Shown here in pieces: positions 48,951 through 57,410 of a stretch of 64,000 nucleotides of DNA. The stretch is from JAPUDQ01 sp964538665 (GTDB taxonomy: Bacteria; Patescibacteriota; Saccharimonadia; Saccharimonadales; Saccharimonadaceae), in the NCBI GenBank assembly GCA_964538665.1, contig CAZIEB010000001.1:1-64000 (forward strand), read 5' to 3'. Each line of letters begins with the position of its first letter. The first letter of the stretch is position 1. The position numbers and the translations under genes were made by a program. The notes under the pieces were generated by a model that was not told where the DNA came from, did no database searches, and saw nothing but the letters and a program-made list of their open reading frames with translations.

Positions 48951-49566
48951 TTTCTGGAGCTTGGTCATCACTAATAATTGCGTTGAGTCTTGGCACATGG
49001 ACAATATAGAATTTTTCTTTTACGAGGATTACACCTTCATCTTTGAGTTTGCCGATTTCGATGCTCATTGTCTCGCGGCTTGCGCTACATAGTCTGGCGA
49101 TATCCTGTTGGGTTAGCTTGATGGCAATTTTTACCCTCGCAGCATCGATACCTTTTTCTCCGTATCGCAGCGCGAGATACCGCAGTGTCGTTGCCAGTTT
49201 TGCTCGAGCGCTCGTTTGGGTCAGTGAGCTGATATGGAGCAAAGCTGCAACATACCGCGAGGCAAATCGCTGAAGTTCTTCGGGCCCTGTCTGTGCAAGA
49301 AATTCACGAAAATCACCACTGTTCATGACGTCGACCTCAGTCTCTGCCGCTGTTTCGTAGTAAAACAGCGTGACGGGTGCAATATCGAAAGATGATGCGA
49401 CAGGGAAGAGATCATCCGGTCCAAAATACGCGACGGTTGCTTCTTCGCCGTTGTCATGGATGATATACGCACGCACTAGGCCTTTTTTGACACGATAGGT
49501 CTGCAGGGCTGCCTCGCCTTGATAAAATATAATCTGTTTTGGTCGCAGTGTACGTTGCATGATCAT
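48937..49566 (-). CDS. Crp/Fnr-family transcriptional regulator
   Basis: 209 residues. The cNMP-binding-type beta roll (about 5-115) includes KQIIFYQGEAALQTYRVKKGLVRAYIIHDNGEEATVAYFGPDDLFP, followed by a dimer helix and a winged HTH (about 150-205, LTQQDIARLCSASRETMSIEIGKLKDEGVI). No Cys cluster of the FNR type is present. The start is at 49566, 6 bases after a minus-strand TATACT (leaderless). Convergent overlap with the response regulator may allow antisense control. Confidence 0.88.
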   Translation of the reverse strand: MIMQRTLRPKQIIFYQGEAALQTYRVKKGLVRAYIIHDNGEEATVAYFGPDDLFPVASSFDIAPVTLFYYETAAETEVDVMNSGDFREFLAQTGPEELQRFASRYVAALLHISSLTQTSARAKLATTLRYLALRYGEKGIDAARVKIAIKLTQQDIARLCSASRETMSIEIGKLKDEGVILVKEKFYIVHVPRLNAIISDDQAPEITLR

Positions 49567-49578
49567 AGCGGTAGTATA

Positions 49579-50016
49579 TCAGTTTGAGACGAGCTTCGGT
49601 ACCATGGCTATCTGCGGAAATTCAGTCTCGAGCCATCTCGTCAAATCCTCGATACTGTCATAGCGAGTGGCGGCATCAGCCATAGACGGTAAATAGGTGC
49701 CTGATACGGTCGATCGAGTTGCTACTATGACGTGTATACTCTTGGCGATGCAATACCCCACCTCCATCAGCATGCCCTCGCTTCTTTCCGGGCTATCTTG
49801 TAAGACCAGCAGTACATCGACGGTGTCGATGAGTCGAAGGGCCTGAGCCATCATATCTATAGGGGGAGCGGTAGTTCCTAGCGTGTTGTGTTCGTCAAAA
49901 AATGTACAGATAACTTGATGGCCCTTTTTCTTGAGGGTGGACACAATAGGGTCAAGCAGTTGCGATAACTTTCTTGGATCTTCACCAGTGTGGCGGTAGG
50001 ACAAAAAACACTTCAT
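49579..50016 (-). CDS. TIR-like / nucleoside deoxyribosyltransferase-like protein
   Basis: 145 residues with a flavodoxin-like alpha/beta pattern: an opening strand KCFLSYRHTGED, VDVLLVLQDSPERSEGMLMEVGYCIA, then IHVIVATRS. The Glu in the SEGMLMEVGY helix sits where nucleoside 2-deoxyribosyltransferases and TIR domains carry their catalytic Glu. It could hydrolyse or transfer an N-glycosidic bond; a defence role is possible but no defence neighbour is visible. It lies just upstream of the Crp/Fnr gene in the same direction. Confidence 0.6.
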   Translation of the reverse strand: MKCFLSYRHTGEDPRKLSQLLDPIVSTLKKKGHQVICTFFDEHNTLGTTAPPIDMMAQALRLIDTVDVLLVLQDSPERSEGMLMEVGYCIAKSIHVIVATRSTVSGTYLPSMADAATRYDSIEDLTRWLETEFPQIAMVPKLVSN

Positions 50017-50073
50017 CAGTGGTAGTATACGCTAGTTGCAAGGAGATTACGAAAAACTTGCTAGAATAGATGT

Positions 50074-52440
50074 ATGAGAAAAGGCAAATATACGAAACAT
50101 ACGAGTAGCCCATTTCGACGAGTACAGCGTCGGTGGCGTTGGTTTTGGCGACTTAGCCTCAAGCAAAAGCTTGCGCTGATAGGGATACCTGTCCTAGTAC
50201 TACTGCTTGTCATACCGCTCGTGACGTATGCACTGCTTGCAAGAGATATTTCTGACCCAGAGCGTTTGATGAACCGTAACAATACGGGCGTAGAACTGCT
50301 GGATATCAACGGAGAGGCGTTTTATAGCAGCGGCACAAGCAAGGCGCTGACTCGTCTCAAGCTCGATGAGATATCGCAAGTGACACGTGACGCGTTGGTT
50401 TCGAGTGAGGATAAGGATTTCTACAAACATTCAGGCGTATCACTCAGGGGGCTTGTCGCTGCACTTTATGCAAATGTCGCAAACCGCGACGCGACTGCCT
50501 ATGGTGGTTCGACATTGACGCAGCAGTTGGTCAAAAACACCTTGCTGACCAGTAACAAGACGTTTTTCCGTAAATACCAAGAAGTTGCCATGGCAATAGC
50601 GGTCGATCGTCAATACAGCAAAGACGAGATATTGGATCTGTATATAAATTCTGTATATTTTGGTGAAGGTGCGTTCGGTATCGATGAGGCAGCTCGGACC
50701 TACTTCGGCAAAGCTGCCATAGATTTGACACTTGCCGAGGGCTCGATGCTCATCGGCATACTTCCCGCTCCGAGCGCGTACTCACCGATTAATGGCGATC
50801 CGGAAAAAGCTAATGCTCAGCAAGAGCGTGTCTTACGACGCATGGTCGAAGACGGCAAAATCACGGCTGCGGAGCGCGACGCCGCACTGGCCCAGGAGTT
50901 AGTGTATGCGCCGCAAGAAGTAGAAACTATCTCTAAAGCACCGCATTTTGTTGAGATGGTCATTGCAGACCTTGAAAAGCGTTACGGAGAAGAGACGGTC
51001 AAACGATCTGGATATCGCGTCAAGACGACGCTCAATATCCAATGGCAAGAGCAGGCAGAAACAATCGTACGTGACCGTACGGCTATCAACGCTGCAAGCG
51101 GTGGGCGTAATGCCGCACTTGTTGCAATTGATCCCAAAAATGGAGAGATACGAGCACTCGTCGGGAGCGCCGACTACACGAATGAGGAGTGGGGCAAGTT
51201 TAACGTTGCAATCAATCCTCGCCAGCCCGGCTCAAGTTTTAAACCGATATATTTTGCAGAGGCGCTCAACCAACGTCTTATTACACCTTCAACTATCATC
51301 AAGGACGAAGCCACAGATTTTAATGGCTACAAGCCAAATAACTTTGACTTTCGTTTCCGCGGTGATATCACGGTCCGAAACGCGCTTGCGCAGTCACTCA
51401 ACATACCGGCCGTCAAAGTCATGCAGCAGCTCGGCACTGAAGCTGCGATAGATACAGCGCAGCGTATGGGCATCACGACAATCTCAAAAGATAGAGATTA
51501 TGGGTTGAGCCTGGCGCTGGGAGCTGCCGAGGCCACACCACTTGCCATGACAAACGCCTATGCCGCATTTGCCAATGGCGGCCAACAATATGAGCCGACA
51601 ACGATTCAGCAAATTGAAAATAAGTATGGTGAAATCATGTACAGAAGTAACTTTTCTTCAAAACGTGTCCAGACAGAGCAATCGTCGTATTTGATATCAC
51701 ACATTTTGTCTGATAATGCTGCCAGGGCACCGACGTTTGGATCGAGCCTCAATATCGCAGGTCGTCAAGTTGCGGTCAAGACCGGTAGTACCGACAACAA
51801 TCACGATGCGTGGACGATTGGGTATACCCCGAGCCTCGCTGTCGGTGTATGGGTAGGTAATAACGAAAACCAACCTATGTCAGTGGGAGGTTCTGGCTTG
51901 GCTGGTCCTATCTGGGGCCAATCACTCACTGCATTTTTGAGTGACACAGATGCCGAGGAGTTTCCTCGACCGAACGGCATCGTTGAAATAGCGGTCTGCC
52001 GCAGCAATGGACTCCGCGCAACGGGTACGGCGTCGAATACGTACAATGAGGTATTTTTGAGTGGCACGCTTCCGACCGGTAGTTGTAGTGGTGGTCCGAC
52101 TACTGAACAGAATGATGATGAGGCGGACAGTGGTGAACAGTCTACTCGAGATAGCGACAATGACGGCGTACCAGACTCCCGCGACTTATGTCCTAACACG
52201 CCGCGGAATACCCCTGTGACAGCAAACGGATGCCCTCGCCCCGAGCAGGAGCCGGAGCCTGAAGTTGAGGATGAAGAGACGGTCGCCGATACTGACGGCG
52301 ATGGTGTCGCGGATGAAGATGATACCTGCCCAGGAACACCGCCCAATACGGACGTTGGCCCCAACGGCTGTCCTCTCCCTGATAACCCATCGCCAGGTCC
52401 GGACCCGGTCACTTCAGTTGAACGATATCGTTATACATAG
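50074..52440 (+). CDS. Class A penicillin-binding protein with C-terminal thrombospondin-type-3 repeats
   Basis: 788 residues. Basic N-terminus, membrane helix (about 37-57), glycosyltransferase domain (about 70-245; EDKDFYKHSGV and GGSTLTQQLVKN), transpeptidase domain (about 300-640) with the SxxK motif in PGSSFKPI, SLN in AQSLNIPA and KTG in AVKTGSTDNNHDAWTIGYTP. The tail (about 680-780) holds two Ca2+-binding TSP3 repeats (DSDNDGVPDSRDLCPNTP and DTDGDGVADEDDTCPGTP). It builds peptidoglycan. TSP3 repeats are unusual on a PBP and would face the surface. TAGAAT ends 6 bases before the ATG. Confidence 0.92.
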   Translation: MRKGKYTKHTSSPFRRVQRRWRWFWRLSLKQKLALIGIPVLVLLLVIPLVTYALLARDISDPERLMNRNNTGVELLDINGEAFYSSGTSKALTRLKLDEISQVTRDALVSSEDKDFYKHSGVSLRGLVAALYANVANRDATAYGGSTLTQQLVKNTLLTSNKTFFRKYQEVAMAIAVDRQYSKDEILDLYINSVYFGEGAFGIDEAARTYFGKAAIDLTLAEGSMLIGILPAPSAYSPINGDPEKANAQQERVLRRMVEDGKITAAERDAALAQELVYAPQEVETISKAPHFVEMVIADLEKRYGEETVKRSGYRVKTTLNIQWQEQAETIVRDRTAINAASGGRNAALVAIDPKNGEIRALVGSADYTNEEWGKFNVAINPRQPGSSFKPIYFAEALNQRLITPSTIIKDEATDFNGYKPNNFDFRFRGDITVRNALAQSLNIPAVKVMQQLGTEAAIDTAQRMGITTISKDRDYGLSLALGAAEATPLAMTNAYAAFANGGQQYEPTTIQQIENKYGEIMYRSNFSSKRVQTEQSSYLISHILSDNAARAPTFGSSLNIAGRQVAVKTGSTDNNHDAWTIGYTPSLAVGVWVGNNENQPMSVGGSGLAGPIWGQSLTAFLSDTDAEEFPRPNGIVEIAVCRSNGLRATGTASNTYNEVFLSGTLPTGSCSGGPTTEQNDDEADSGEQSTRDSDNDGVPDSRDLCPNTPRNTPVTANGCPRPEQEPEPEVEDEETVADTDGDGVADEDDTCPGTPPNTDVGPNGCPLPDNPSPGPDPVTSVERYRYT

Positions 52441-52511
52441 ATAACAGATGAGTCGCACTAAAACGCTACAGGTGGTGTATTTATTACCCTATGCACACTA
52501 CCTGCGGGGGT

Positions 52512-52517
52512 ATATGA
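52512..52517 (+). promoter_or_regulatory. Probable -10 box upstream of the riboswitch-like RNA
   Basis: TATGAT in GGGTATATGATAAAGG, about 25 bases before the first conserved element of the RNA. No convincing -35 hexamer was found. Confidence 0.4.
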
Positions 52518-52540
52518 TAAAGGTATTAACAACTAAACCA

Positions 52541-52642
52541 CTGTGACGAGCGGAAGTACGTGCAATTCGTACGCTGTGCCGCAACGGTAATGATGACCCT
52601 ATGAGGGTAGATAGTCATCTAAGCCCGATACGTTTGTCGCGC
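52541..52642 (+). ncRNA. Cobalamin-riboswitch-like leader RNA
   Basis: The order of conserved words matches the cobalamin riboswitch core: GGAAG (52552-52556); a stem GTACG/CGTAC (52556-52560 with 52568-52572) closing a TGCAATT loop; GCTG (52573); CCGCAAC (52579-52585); GGTAA; a side hairpin GATGACCCT/AGGGT...TCATC (52592-52619); and AAGCCCGATACG (52621-52632). These correspond to GGAA, GGTGxAAxTCC, GCTGxCCCGCAACxGTAA and AGxCxGATAC of the consensus. The two arms of the stem covary. It lies about 70 bases before the orphan gene at 52714, so it likely controls it. B12 class and mode are not determined. Confidence 0.75.
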
Positions 52643-52713
52643 GTGAAGTGTTCCCGAGCAGGAAGTGTAGCTAGTTGATCTAGTGACTTTTTGTTGCGGC
52701 GATAAGGATAATC

Positions 52714-54081
52714 GTGTCGCATCAACTACCTGATGCCCGTACCGCAGTAGAAACCAACATGCAGTACGGGTATGAAAAATTCGAAGCTAATCGTCGATTC
52801 CAGGAACGAACCGATATTGCAGAACGTATAGGTTACCCGATACGTACGCTCATCCCGTATGAGCTATATGACGGTGGTCTATATGCCCGAACTGATACGG
52901 AGTATGTCAGATTTTCCGAGCGAACATATCGTGCCATGCGCGAGGCGCCGTATCTATTTACGGGTGACCAGGCATTTGAAGTGACTCGTCGCCAGCACGA
53001 ACACGAGGAAGCGTTGCAGGTCGAGGCATTTGCTCGGGGTGAGCTCGATGGCAACGTCTTTGTCAAAGTCTCCAAAGTACCTGATGCAATTGTTGCAGAC
53101 GAGACATCAATCAAGGGCTACAAACGTGACACGCTCCGCACCTTTGTGCGTGTGTACTCTCGGGACGGTGATGGTGATTTGGAGTGTCGACTGTTTAGCC
53201 TGGACTATAACGACCAAGATGGTCTACGGGCGGTTGAAGGCATCTTAGGGATGGATCTTACATCACGAAGCTCAGAAGATATCCTTGCCGATCATATGCT
53301 TTTCCAGACAGATGGGGTTCCTTCAGAATTTTCCGAAAAATTAATTGACGATATCACCCATGGCTATGATGATGCAATTTTTGCAAGGACAGGCGAAGTA
53401 CGACATGCGGGGTCATTGTTTGACAATTCGGTAGATGCCCAACGTGCGGTCGACCAGCAAACATATTTCATGATAAAGCACTACAAGGCTATCGACGCCA
53501 TTGTCGGCATGGCGCTCAATCCTTCTGCCAAAAATGATTTACTTGGAAAAGAACGCGAACGTACCGCAGCTGCAATTGCGCTGGTGTTGGGAGGGAGGCG
53601 CATCGAGTCAATCAGTGAGCTTGATATTTCTGCAGAGGTTGCAACTGGAAAATATGACGGTGACTGTGCGTTACCTACAGAAAACGCTATGGAACAGGGT
53701 CAGACGGGCGAAAAAGAAATGACTTGCCCGTATTGTGGATTCAAGACAGTTGGCGACCCCTGTGCCGCAGTACTCGAGTGTAATGAATGTGAGGCGCTGG
53801 TCATCAACAGCGTTCTAATCTCAAAGGGTATAGGGAGAGCTGCGGTACTAAAGCGAAAAAGCTTACAGGCCGAGACCCAGCGTTCGCGTAGTGAATCGAC
53901 CAACCAAACAATTGAGTCATCTCGCAAAATCACTAAAGAAATGCTAGTAAAACAAGCATATGGGCGAAGCGCAGTACTGAGGACTGTCAGTCGGGTTGGT
54001 GGAGCTGATTTTGTGATCTTAGATAATCGCGGTGACGTCCTTGAAAATGACTCAAGAAAGATTCGGAATTTGCTGAAATAA
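52714..54081 (+). CDS. Orphan protein with zinc ribbon, downstream of the B12 riboswitch-like RNA
   Basis: 455 residues, soluble. No known family is recognised for the N-terminal 320 residues (mixed alpha/beta, charged). Near residues 331-358 is a zinc ribbon, CPYCGFKT then CNECEAL. The C-terminal 60 residues form a basic helical part and a small beta unit (DFVILDNRGDVLEN). The GTG start at 52714 follows GGATAATC; ATG 52759 is an alternative. Riboswitch control suggests a B12-linked role, perhaps in B12 uptake, use or signalling, but no B12-binding motif (DxHxxG) is present. Likely lineage-specific. Confidence 0.6.
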   Translation: MSHQLPDARTAVETNMQYGYEKFEANRRFQERTDIAERIGYPIRTLIPYELYDGGLYARTDTEYVRFSERTYRAMREAPYLFTGDQAFEVTRRQHEHEEALQVEAFARGELDGNVFVKVSKVPDAIVADETSIKGYKRDTLRTFVRVYSRDGDGDLECRLFSLDYNDQDGLRAVEGILGMDLTSRSSEDILADHMLFQTDGVPSEFSEKLIDDITHGYDDAIFARTGEVRHAGSLFDNSVDAQRAVDQQTYFMIKHYKAIDAIVGMALNPSAKNDLLGKERERTAAAIALVLGGRRIESISELDISAEVATGKYDGDCALPTENAMEQGQTGEKEMTCPYCGFKTVGDPCAAVLECNECEALVINSVLISKGIGRAAVLKRKSLQAETQRSRSESTNQTIESSRKITKEMLVKQAYGRSAVLRTVSRVGGADFVILDNRGDVLENDSRKIRNLLK

Positions 54082-54107
54082 CAGCGTATGACGCAGTGTT
54101 ATTCGAA

Positions 54108-54638
54108 TTACGAGATGACTCGTGCGACAAGCAATCCCGCAAAAGATCCTACCGCTATCATGATTGAGCCACCCACGACGAGCTCCATGCCATCTCTGAG
54201 CCAATGGTTGCCTAGTACAGCGCCTCTCACCGCACCAGCGACAAATAAGATCGCAATACAGATGGCAACCATGACAAACAAGGCAAGAGGGAGCGAACTG
54301 AACATAAGAAGCGGTAGGACAGATAAAGCGCCTACGATACCGTACAGGCAAAATTCAGTCAAAGCAGGCATCAAGTAATGCCGCACGGGGCTTCGTTTTT
54401 CGCGCCCGTCGAGCTCGTCCAAATAATGCTCATAACTGTATCGAATTGTGGCGGTATTGACAGCGTTTACCAAAATGCCGATTAGTGCTGACGCAATCAA
54501 AATAGTACTGTCATCTGTGGTGAAGCTTAGTCCTATGACAAGTCCTGTAAATATCGAAAAGCCACCCTCGAGTCCGTCGACGAAGCCGAGGTATTTCTTG
54601 TGTGCTGTTTCGATTCTGGGGTAGTGCAGTTTTATCAT
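54108..54638 (-). CDS. VIT/CCC1-like membrane protein
   Basis: 176 residues with about five membrane helices. The first has GFVDGLEGGFSIFTGLVIGLSF, the signature helix of VIT1/CCC1 iron-manganese transporters, and a cytoplasmic loop carries acidic and His residues (SYEHYLDELDGREKRSP). It probably exports or sequesters Fe2+ or Mn2+. It is divergent from corA, and the two -10 boxes overlap (54643-54650), so their transcription is linked. Confidence 0.78.
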   Translation of the reverse strand: MIKLHYPRIETAHKKYLGFVDGLEGGFSIFTGLVIGLSFTTDDSTILIASALIGILVNAVNTATIRYSYEHYLDELDGREKRSPVRHYLMPALTEFCLYGIVGALSVLPLLMFSSLPLALFVMVAICIAILFVAGAVRGAVLGNHWLRDGMELVVGGSIMIAVGSFAGLLVARVIS

Positions 54639-54642
54639 AAGC

Positions 54643-54650
54643 GCTATACT
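54643..54650. promoter_or_regulatory. Shared divergent -10 region of the VIT-like gene and corA
   Basis: GCTATACT reads as TATACT on the plus strand (54645-54650, 8 bases before the corA ATG) and as TATAGC on the minus strand (54643-54648, 4 bases before the VIT-like ATG). Only 20 bases separate the two start codons, so polymerase can serve only one direction at a time. Confidence 0.55.
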
Positions 54651-54658
54651 ACAAAGCG

Positions 54659-55588
54659 ATGACTACATATTACTACAAAAACATTCGATCCAAGAAATTA
54701 TCGATACTCAATGAATATCGTGCGGGGTCGTGGGTATGTGTCGAATCGCCGACTTCCGAAGAGATTACAGCGCTTACTAATCGGTTCCAACTCGACGCCG
54801 GTCACATGAATGATATTCTTGACGACGATGAGATGCCGCGACTTGAGCGCGAGGGTGATGTCACCTATATATTTGTGCGGTATGCCTACACCGATGAAAA
54901 CATGGATATCACCACGGCGCCACTACTTTTTGTCATTAGCAAAGAACTATTTATCACGGTTGCTTCACAAAAGCTCCCTCGGCTGCAGCGGTTTACTTCA
55001 GGCAAGATAGAGTTTTCGACGACCCAGCGGACAAAATTGCTCCTTCTTATCATGGCGCAAATCGTCGATCAATATGAATCATTTATCAATAGCATTTCGC
55101 GCCAAATCAAACTCATTCGTACGCGGCTCAAGGCTGAAGAAGTCGGCAACGAAGACTTTATTGATTTTGTACTGATCGAAGACGAGCTCAATGAGTTCTT
55201 GTCGGCGATGCTCCCGACTACTGCGATATTACGACGGCTCATGCTCGGACGCCATATTCCGCTTTTTGCCGACGATGAGGATTTGGTAGAGGATCTCCTC
55301 CTCAACAACGAACAATCGATTGAGGGTTGTCGTAGCAATGTCAAAAGTATCGTCAACATACGTGAAGCCTACGCGACAATTACGAGCAACAACCTAAACC
55401 GAACCATGAAGACACTTACTGCCGCCACGATGCTGATTGCCTTGCCAAACGTATTCTTCGGAATGTATGGCATGAATGTTGATCTTCCATTCCAAAACCA
55501 ATGGTGGGCATATACGTTTATATTGTCGGTGACGTTTATCGCAACACTTGCCGTAGTAATACTTGCTCGACGACGTAGAATTTTCTAG
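54659..55588 (+). CDS. corA: CorA-family Mg2+/divalent cation channel
   Basis: 309 residues. N-terminal cytoplasmic alpha/beta domain, long stalk helix (about 130-245), then two C-terminal membrane helices (about 255-272 and 282-302). The selectivity motif YGMNVDLPF (about 270-278) stands at the end of the first. It imports Mg2+ down the membrane potential. A basic tail (ARRRRIF) ends the protein. The start is leaderless, divergent from the VIT-type gene. Confidence 0.93.
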   Translation: MTTYYYKNIRSKKLSILNEYRAGSWVCVESPTSEEITALTNRFQLDAGHMNDILDDDEMPRLEREGDVTYIFVRYAYTDENMDITTAPLLFVISKELFITVASQKLPRLQRFTSGKIEFSTTQRTKLLLLIMAQIVDQYESFINSISRQIKLIRTRLKAEEVGNEDFIDFVLIEDELNEFLSAMLPTTAILRRLMLGRHIPLFADDEDLVEDLLLNNEQSIEGCRSNVKSIVNIREAYATITSNNLNRTMKTLTAATMLIALPNVFFGMYGMNVDLPFQNQWWAYTFILSVTFIATLAVVILARRRRIF

Positions 55589-55617
55589 TTGACATATCGG
55601 TGCGACCTGCGTATGAT
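55589..55617 (+). promoter_or_regulatory. Consensus promoter of a small ORF
   Basis: TTGACA (55589-55594), exactly 17 bases, TATGAT (55612-55617). It is the best classical promoter in the window, starting right after the corA stop, and leads only to the 30-codon ORF at 55668. Confidence 0.8.
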
Positions 55618-55667
55618 AGCGTTTATGGTTTCACGCTTTGTGTGAGCAAAAACAAAAAGGAGATACT

Positions 55668-55760
55668 GTGTTAATCGAAGTTACCAAACAGCCGTCTCGC
55701 GCGGTGCGCGTCAATGTCGTGGTGATCAAACCTGACTGGCAACAGTTTATTCTCAATTAG
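55668..55760 (+). CDS. Small protein of 30 aa with strong promoter and RBS
   Basis: GTG start, AAAAAGGAG five bases upstream, 30 codons, TAG stop. The peptide (MLIEVTKQPSRAVRVNVVVI start) is beta-prone and soluble with no membrane segment. A perfect -35/-10 pair and a 44-base leader with a small TCAC/GTGA stem precede it. The gene downstream is convergent, so this is not a leader peptide for a following gene. It is a real small protein or an abundant RNA; no family is recognised. Confidence 0.6.
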   Translation: MLIEVTKQPSRAVRVNVVVIKPDWQQFILN

Positions 55761-55776
55761 AGTATTGAACGAGAGA

Positions 55777-56475
55777 TTACTGGGACGATGCAGAACCGTT
55801 GGCTTCAGCGATAGCATCATCGAGCAGGGCTCGGAATTCTTGACCCTGCTGCTGGATGAGATCGGTTACGACGTTCTCGGCAACTTTTTCACCATTGAGG
55901 TACAACGAGGGTGTTGACGTTACGTTGACCTTGAGTCCAATTGTCCGATCAAAGTTTATTTTGTCGGCGACAGCTTTGCTCGTCAAATCAGCATTAAACT
56001 TTTCGATATCAAGATTGAGATCGCGGGCAAACTGTTCGAATCGTTCCTGGCGCTGCTCAGCAGAGAAATCACGCCAGATATCTTGCGATGCATAAATTGT
56101 GTCGTGCATTTCCCAAAACTTGCCTTGTTGACCGGCAGATTCTGCTGCTGCAGCTGCCGCAAACGCGTGTGGGTGAGATGCTATCAGCGGAAAGTGACGA
56201 TAGACAAACGCAATCGAATCCTTGTATTCTTCTTTGATGGTTTTCAAATTTTGGAAGGCGCCCCCACAGCCTGGGCACTGAAAATCTGCGTATTCAAACA
56301 CCACGACTTCAGAGTCTGGGTTCCCAAAAACTCTGTCGTTTATTTCCCGATCCGTCGTAATCGCAAAGGCATCCACCTCGCTCACGTCAACTTTGTTGTT
56401 CTGAGATACAAATACCAATCCACCAATTAATGCGACGCAAAGTACGCCAAAAATTATCCAACGAGTTCTGTCCAT
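55777..56475 (-). CDS. Membrane-anchored DsbA-like thiol oxidoreductase
   Basis: 232 residues. N-terminal anchor (about 7-24), then a thioredoxin fold with helical insertion: FEYADFQCPGCGGAF holds the CPGC active site (Cys67/Cys70), and the cis-Pro loop is VTSTPSLYLNG. This matches the BdbD/DsbA group that introduces disulfides into exported proteins. Many exported proteins here have Cys pairs (Kelch protein, TSP3 repeats), so it is a plausible folding helper. The RBS AGGAGG precedes the start. Confidence 0.9.
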   Translation of the reverse strand: MDRTRWIIFGVLCVALIGGLVFVSQNNKVDVSEVDAFAITTDREINDRVFGNPDSEVVVFEYADFQCPGCGGAFQNLKTIKEEYKDSIAFVYRHFPLIASHPHAFAAAAAAESAGQQGKFWEMHDTIYASQDIWRDFSAEQRQERFEQFARDLNLDIEKFNADLTSKAVADKINFDRTIGLKVNVTSTPSLYLNGEKVAENVVTDLIQQQGQEFRALLDDAIAEANGSASSQ

Positions 56476-56545
56476 ACACCTCCTTTGTGCTACTTATAGT
56501 ATACACTGTGGGGACGTTTTTTTCAGGCTGTAGTAGTATGGAGAT

Positions 56546-57364
56546 ATGTGGTGGATACTTCTAGCGATTGTCGTGCTTAAGCTCATTGGGCTGGTGGCTG
56601 TCGTAGTACCAGTTGGGCAACGACGTCTACGCGCTATTTTTTTGCTGTTACAGCTAGTATTCTCGATGCTACTGGCTACGCTGACCATATGGAAGCTGGG
56701 TTTCGTGTACGGTCCAATTATGGCGGTTATCCTTATCCTTATCTGCCTCGTGATAGCACGTGTGCACCTAGTTCAGCAGAGCATGCAGCGATTGTTTAAT
56801 CGTTATCATACGTGGTTTCAGGGGTGGGTAGCGCATCAGTCTATGTTTGATAGTATCGCCGATCGACAATCCCTCAGCGATCATATTGGTCCATCGAGCT
56901 ACGATACCTTACGCGACATAGTGGATACCGCGCAATATTTAACACATGAAGAAAAAAGCCTAATGCAATCGGCAATCGGAGTGCATCGGCGAACAATTGC
57001 CCAGTATGCTCGTCCGATACATGATAGTACGACGTTATCTACGGCCGACACCGTCGGTCCGCTGCTGCTCGATGAGCTTCACAAGTCGCCGTCTCGCTCG
57101 TATATCGTGCTTGATGCGAACAACCAGCCTGTTGGTGACGTCAGCTTTGCCCAGCTCATGAAGCGTCACACCAAATCAGCCGACATATTGTCATTTGCCA
57201 ACCAACCCGTGCTCGAGCTCCCAGCTTCGACACACCTACTAGATGGGGTCGAGACTATGCTCCATGAGCAACGCATGATAGCACTCGTTGCAGGGACTAA
57301 TGGTGAGCAGATAGTCACTCTGGACGACCTCATAGCTTCTCTCTTGGGTAAAAAGCCAACCTAG
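56546..57364 (+). CDS. Membrane protein with CBS-pair-like domain (CNNM/CorC-type, reduced)
   Basis: 272 residues. Three membrane segments (about 2-20, 28-48, 53-72) are followed by a cytoplasmic part: a helical linker (LTHEEKSLMQSAIGVHRRTIAQYARP) and a CBS-pair-like region (about 150-270) with YIVLDANNQPVGDVSFAQLMKR and MIALVAGTNGEQIVTLDDLIASLLG. The order DUF21-like membrane part, linker and CBS pair is that of CNNM/CorC Mg2+ transporters, but the membrane part is short and the CBS motifs weak. The ATG at 56546 has no RBS. Confidence 0.65.
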   Translation: MWWILLAIVVLKLIGLVAVVVPVGQRRLRAIFLLLQLVFSMLLATLTIWKLGFVYGPIMAVILILICLVIARVHLVQQSMQRLFNRYHTWFQGWVAHQSMFDSIADRQSLSDHIGPSSYDTLRDIVDTAQYLTHEEKSLMQSAIGVHRRTIAQYARPIHDSTTLSTADTVGPLLLDELHKSPSRSYIVLDANNQPVGDVSFAQLMKRHTKSADILSFANQPVLELPASTHLLDGVETMLHEQRMIALVAGTNGEQIVTLDDLIASLLGKKPT

Positions 57365-57410
57365 GCTATACTTGGGTTAATTATGGTAGTAGTACGTGAT
57401 ACAAATTTGT

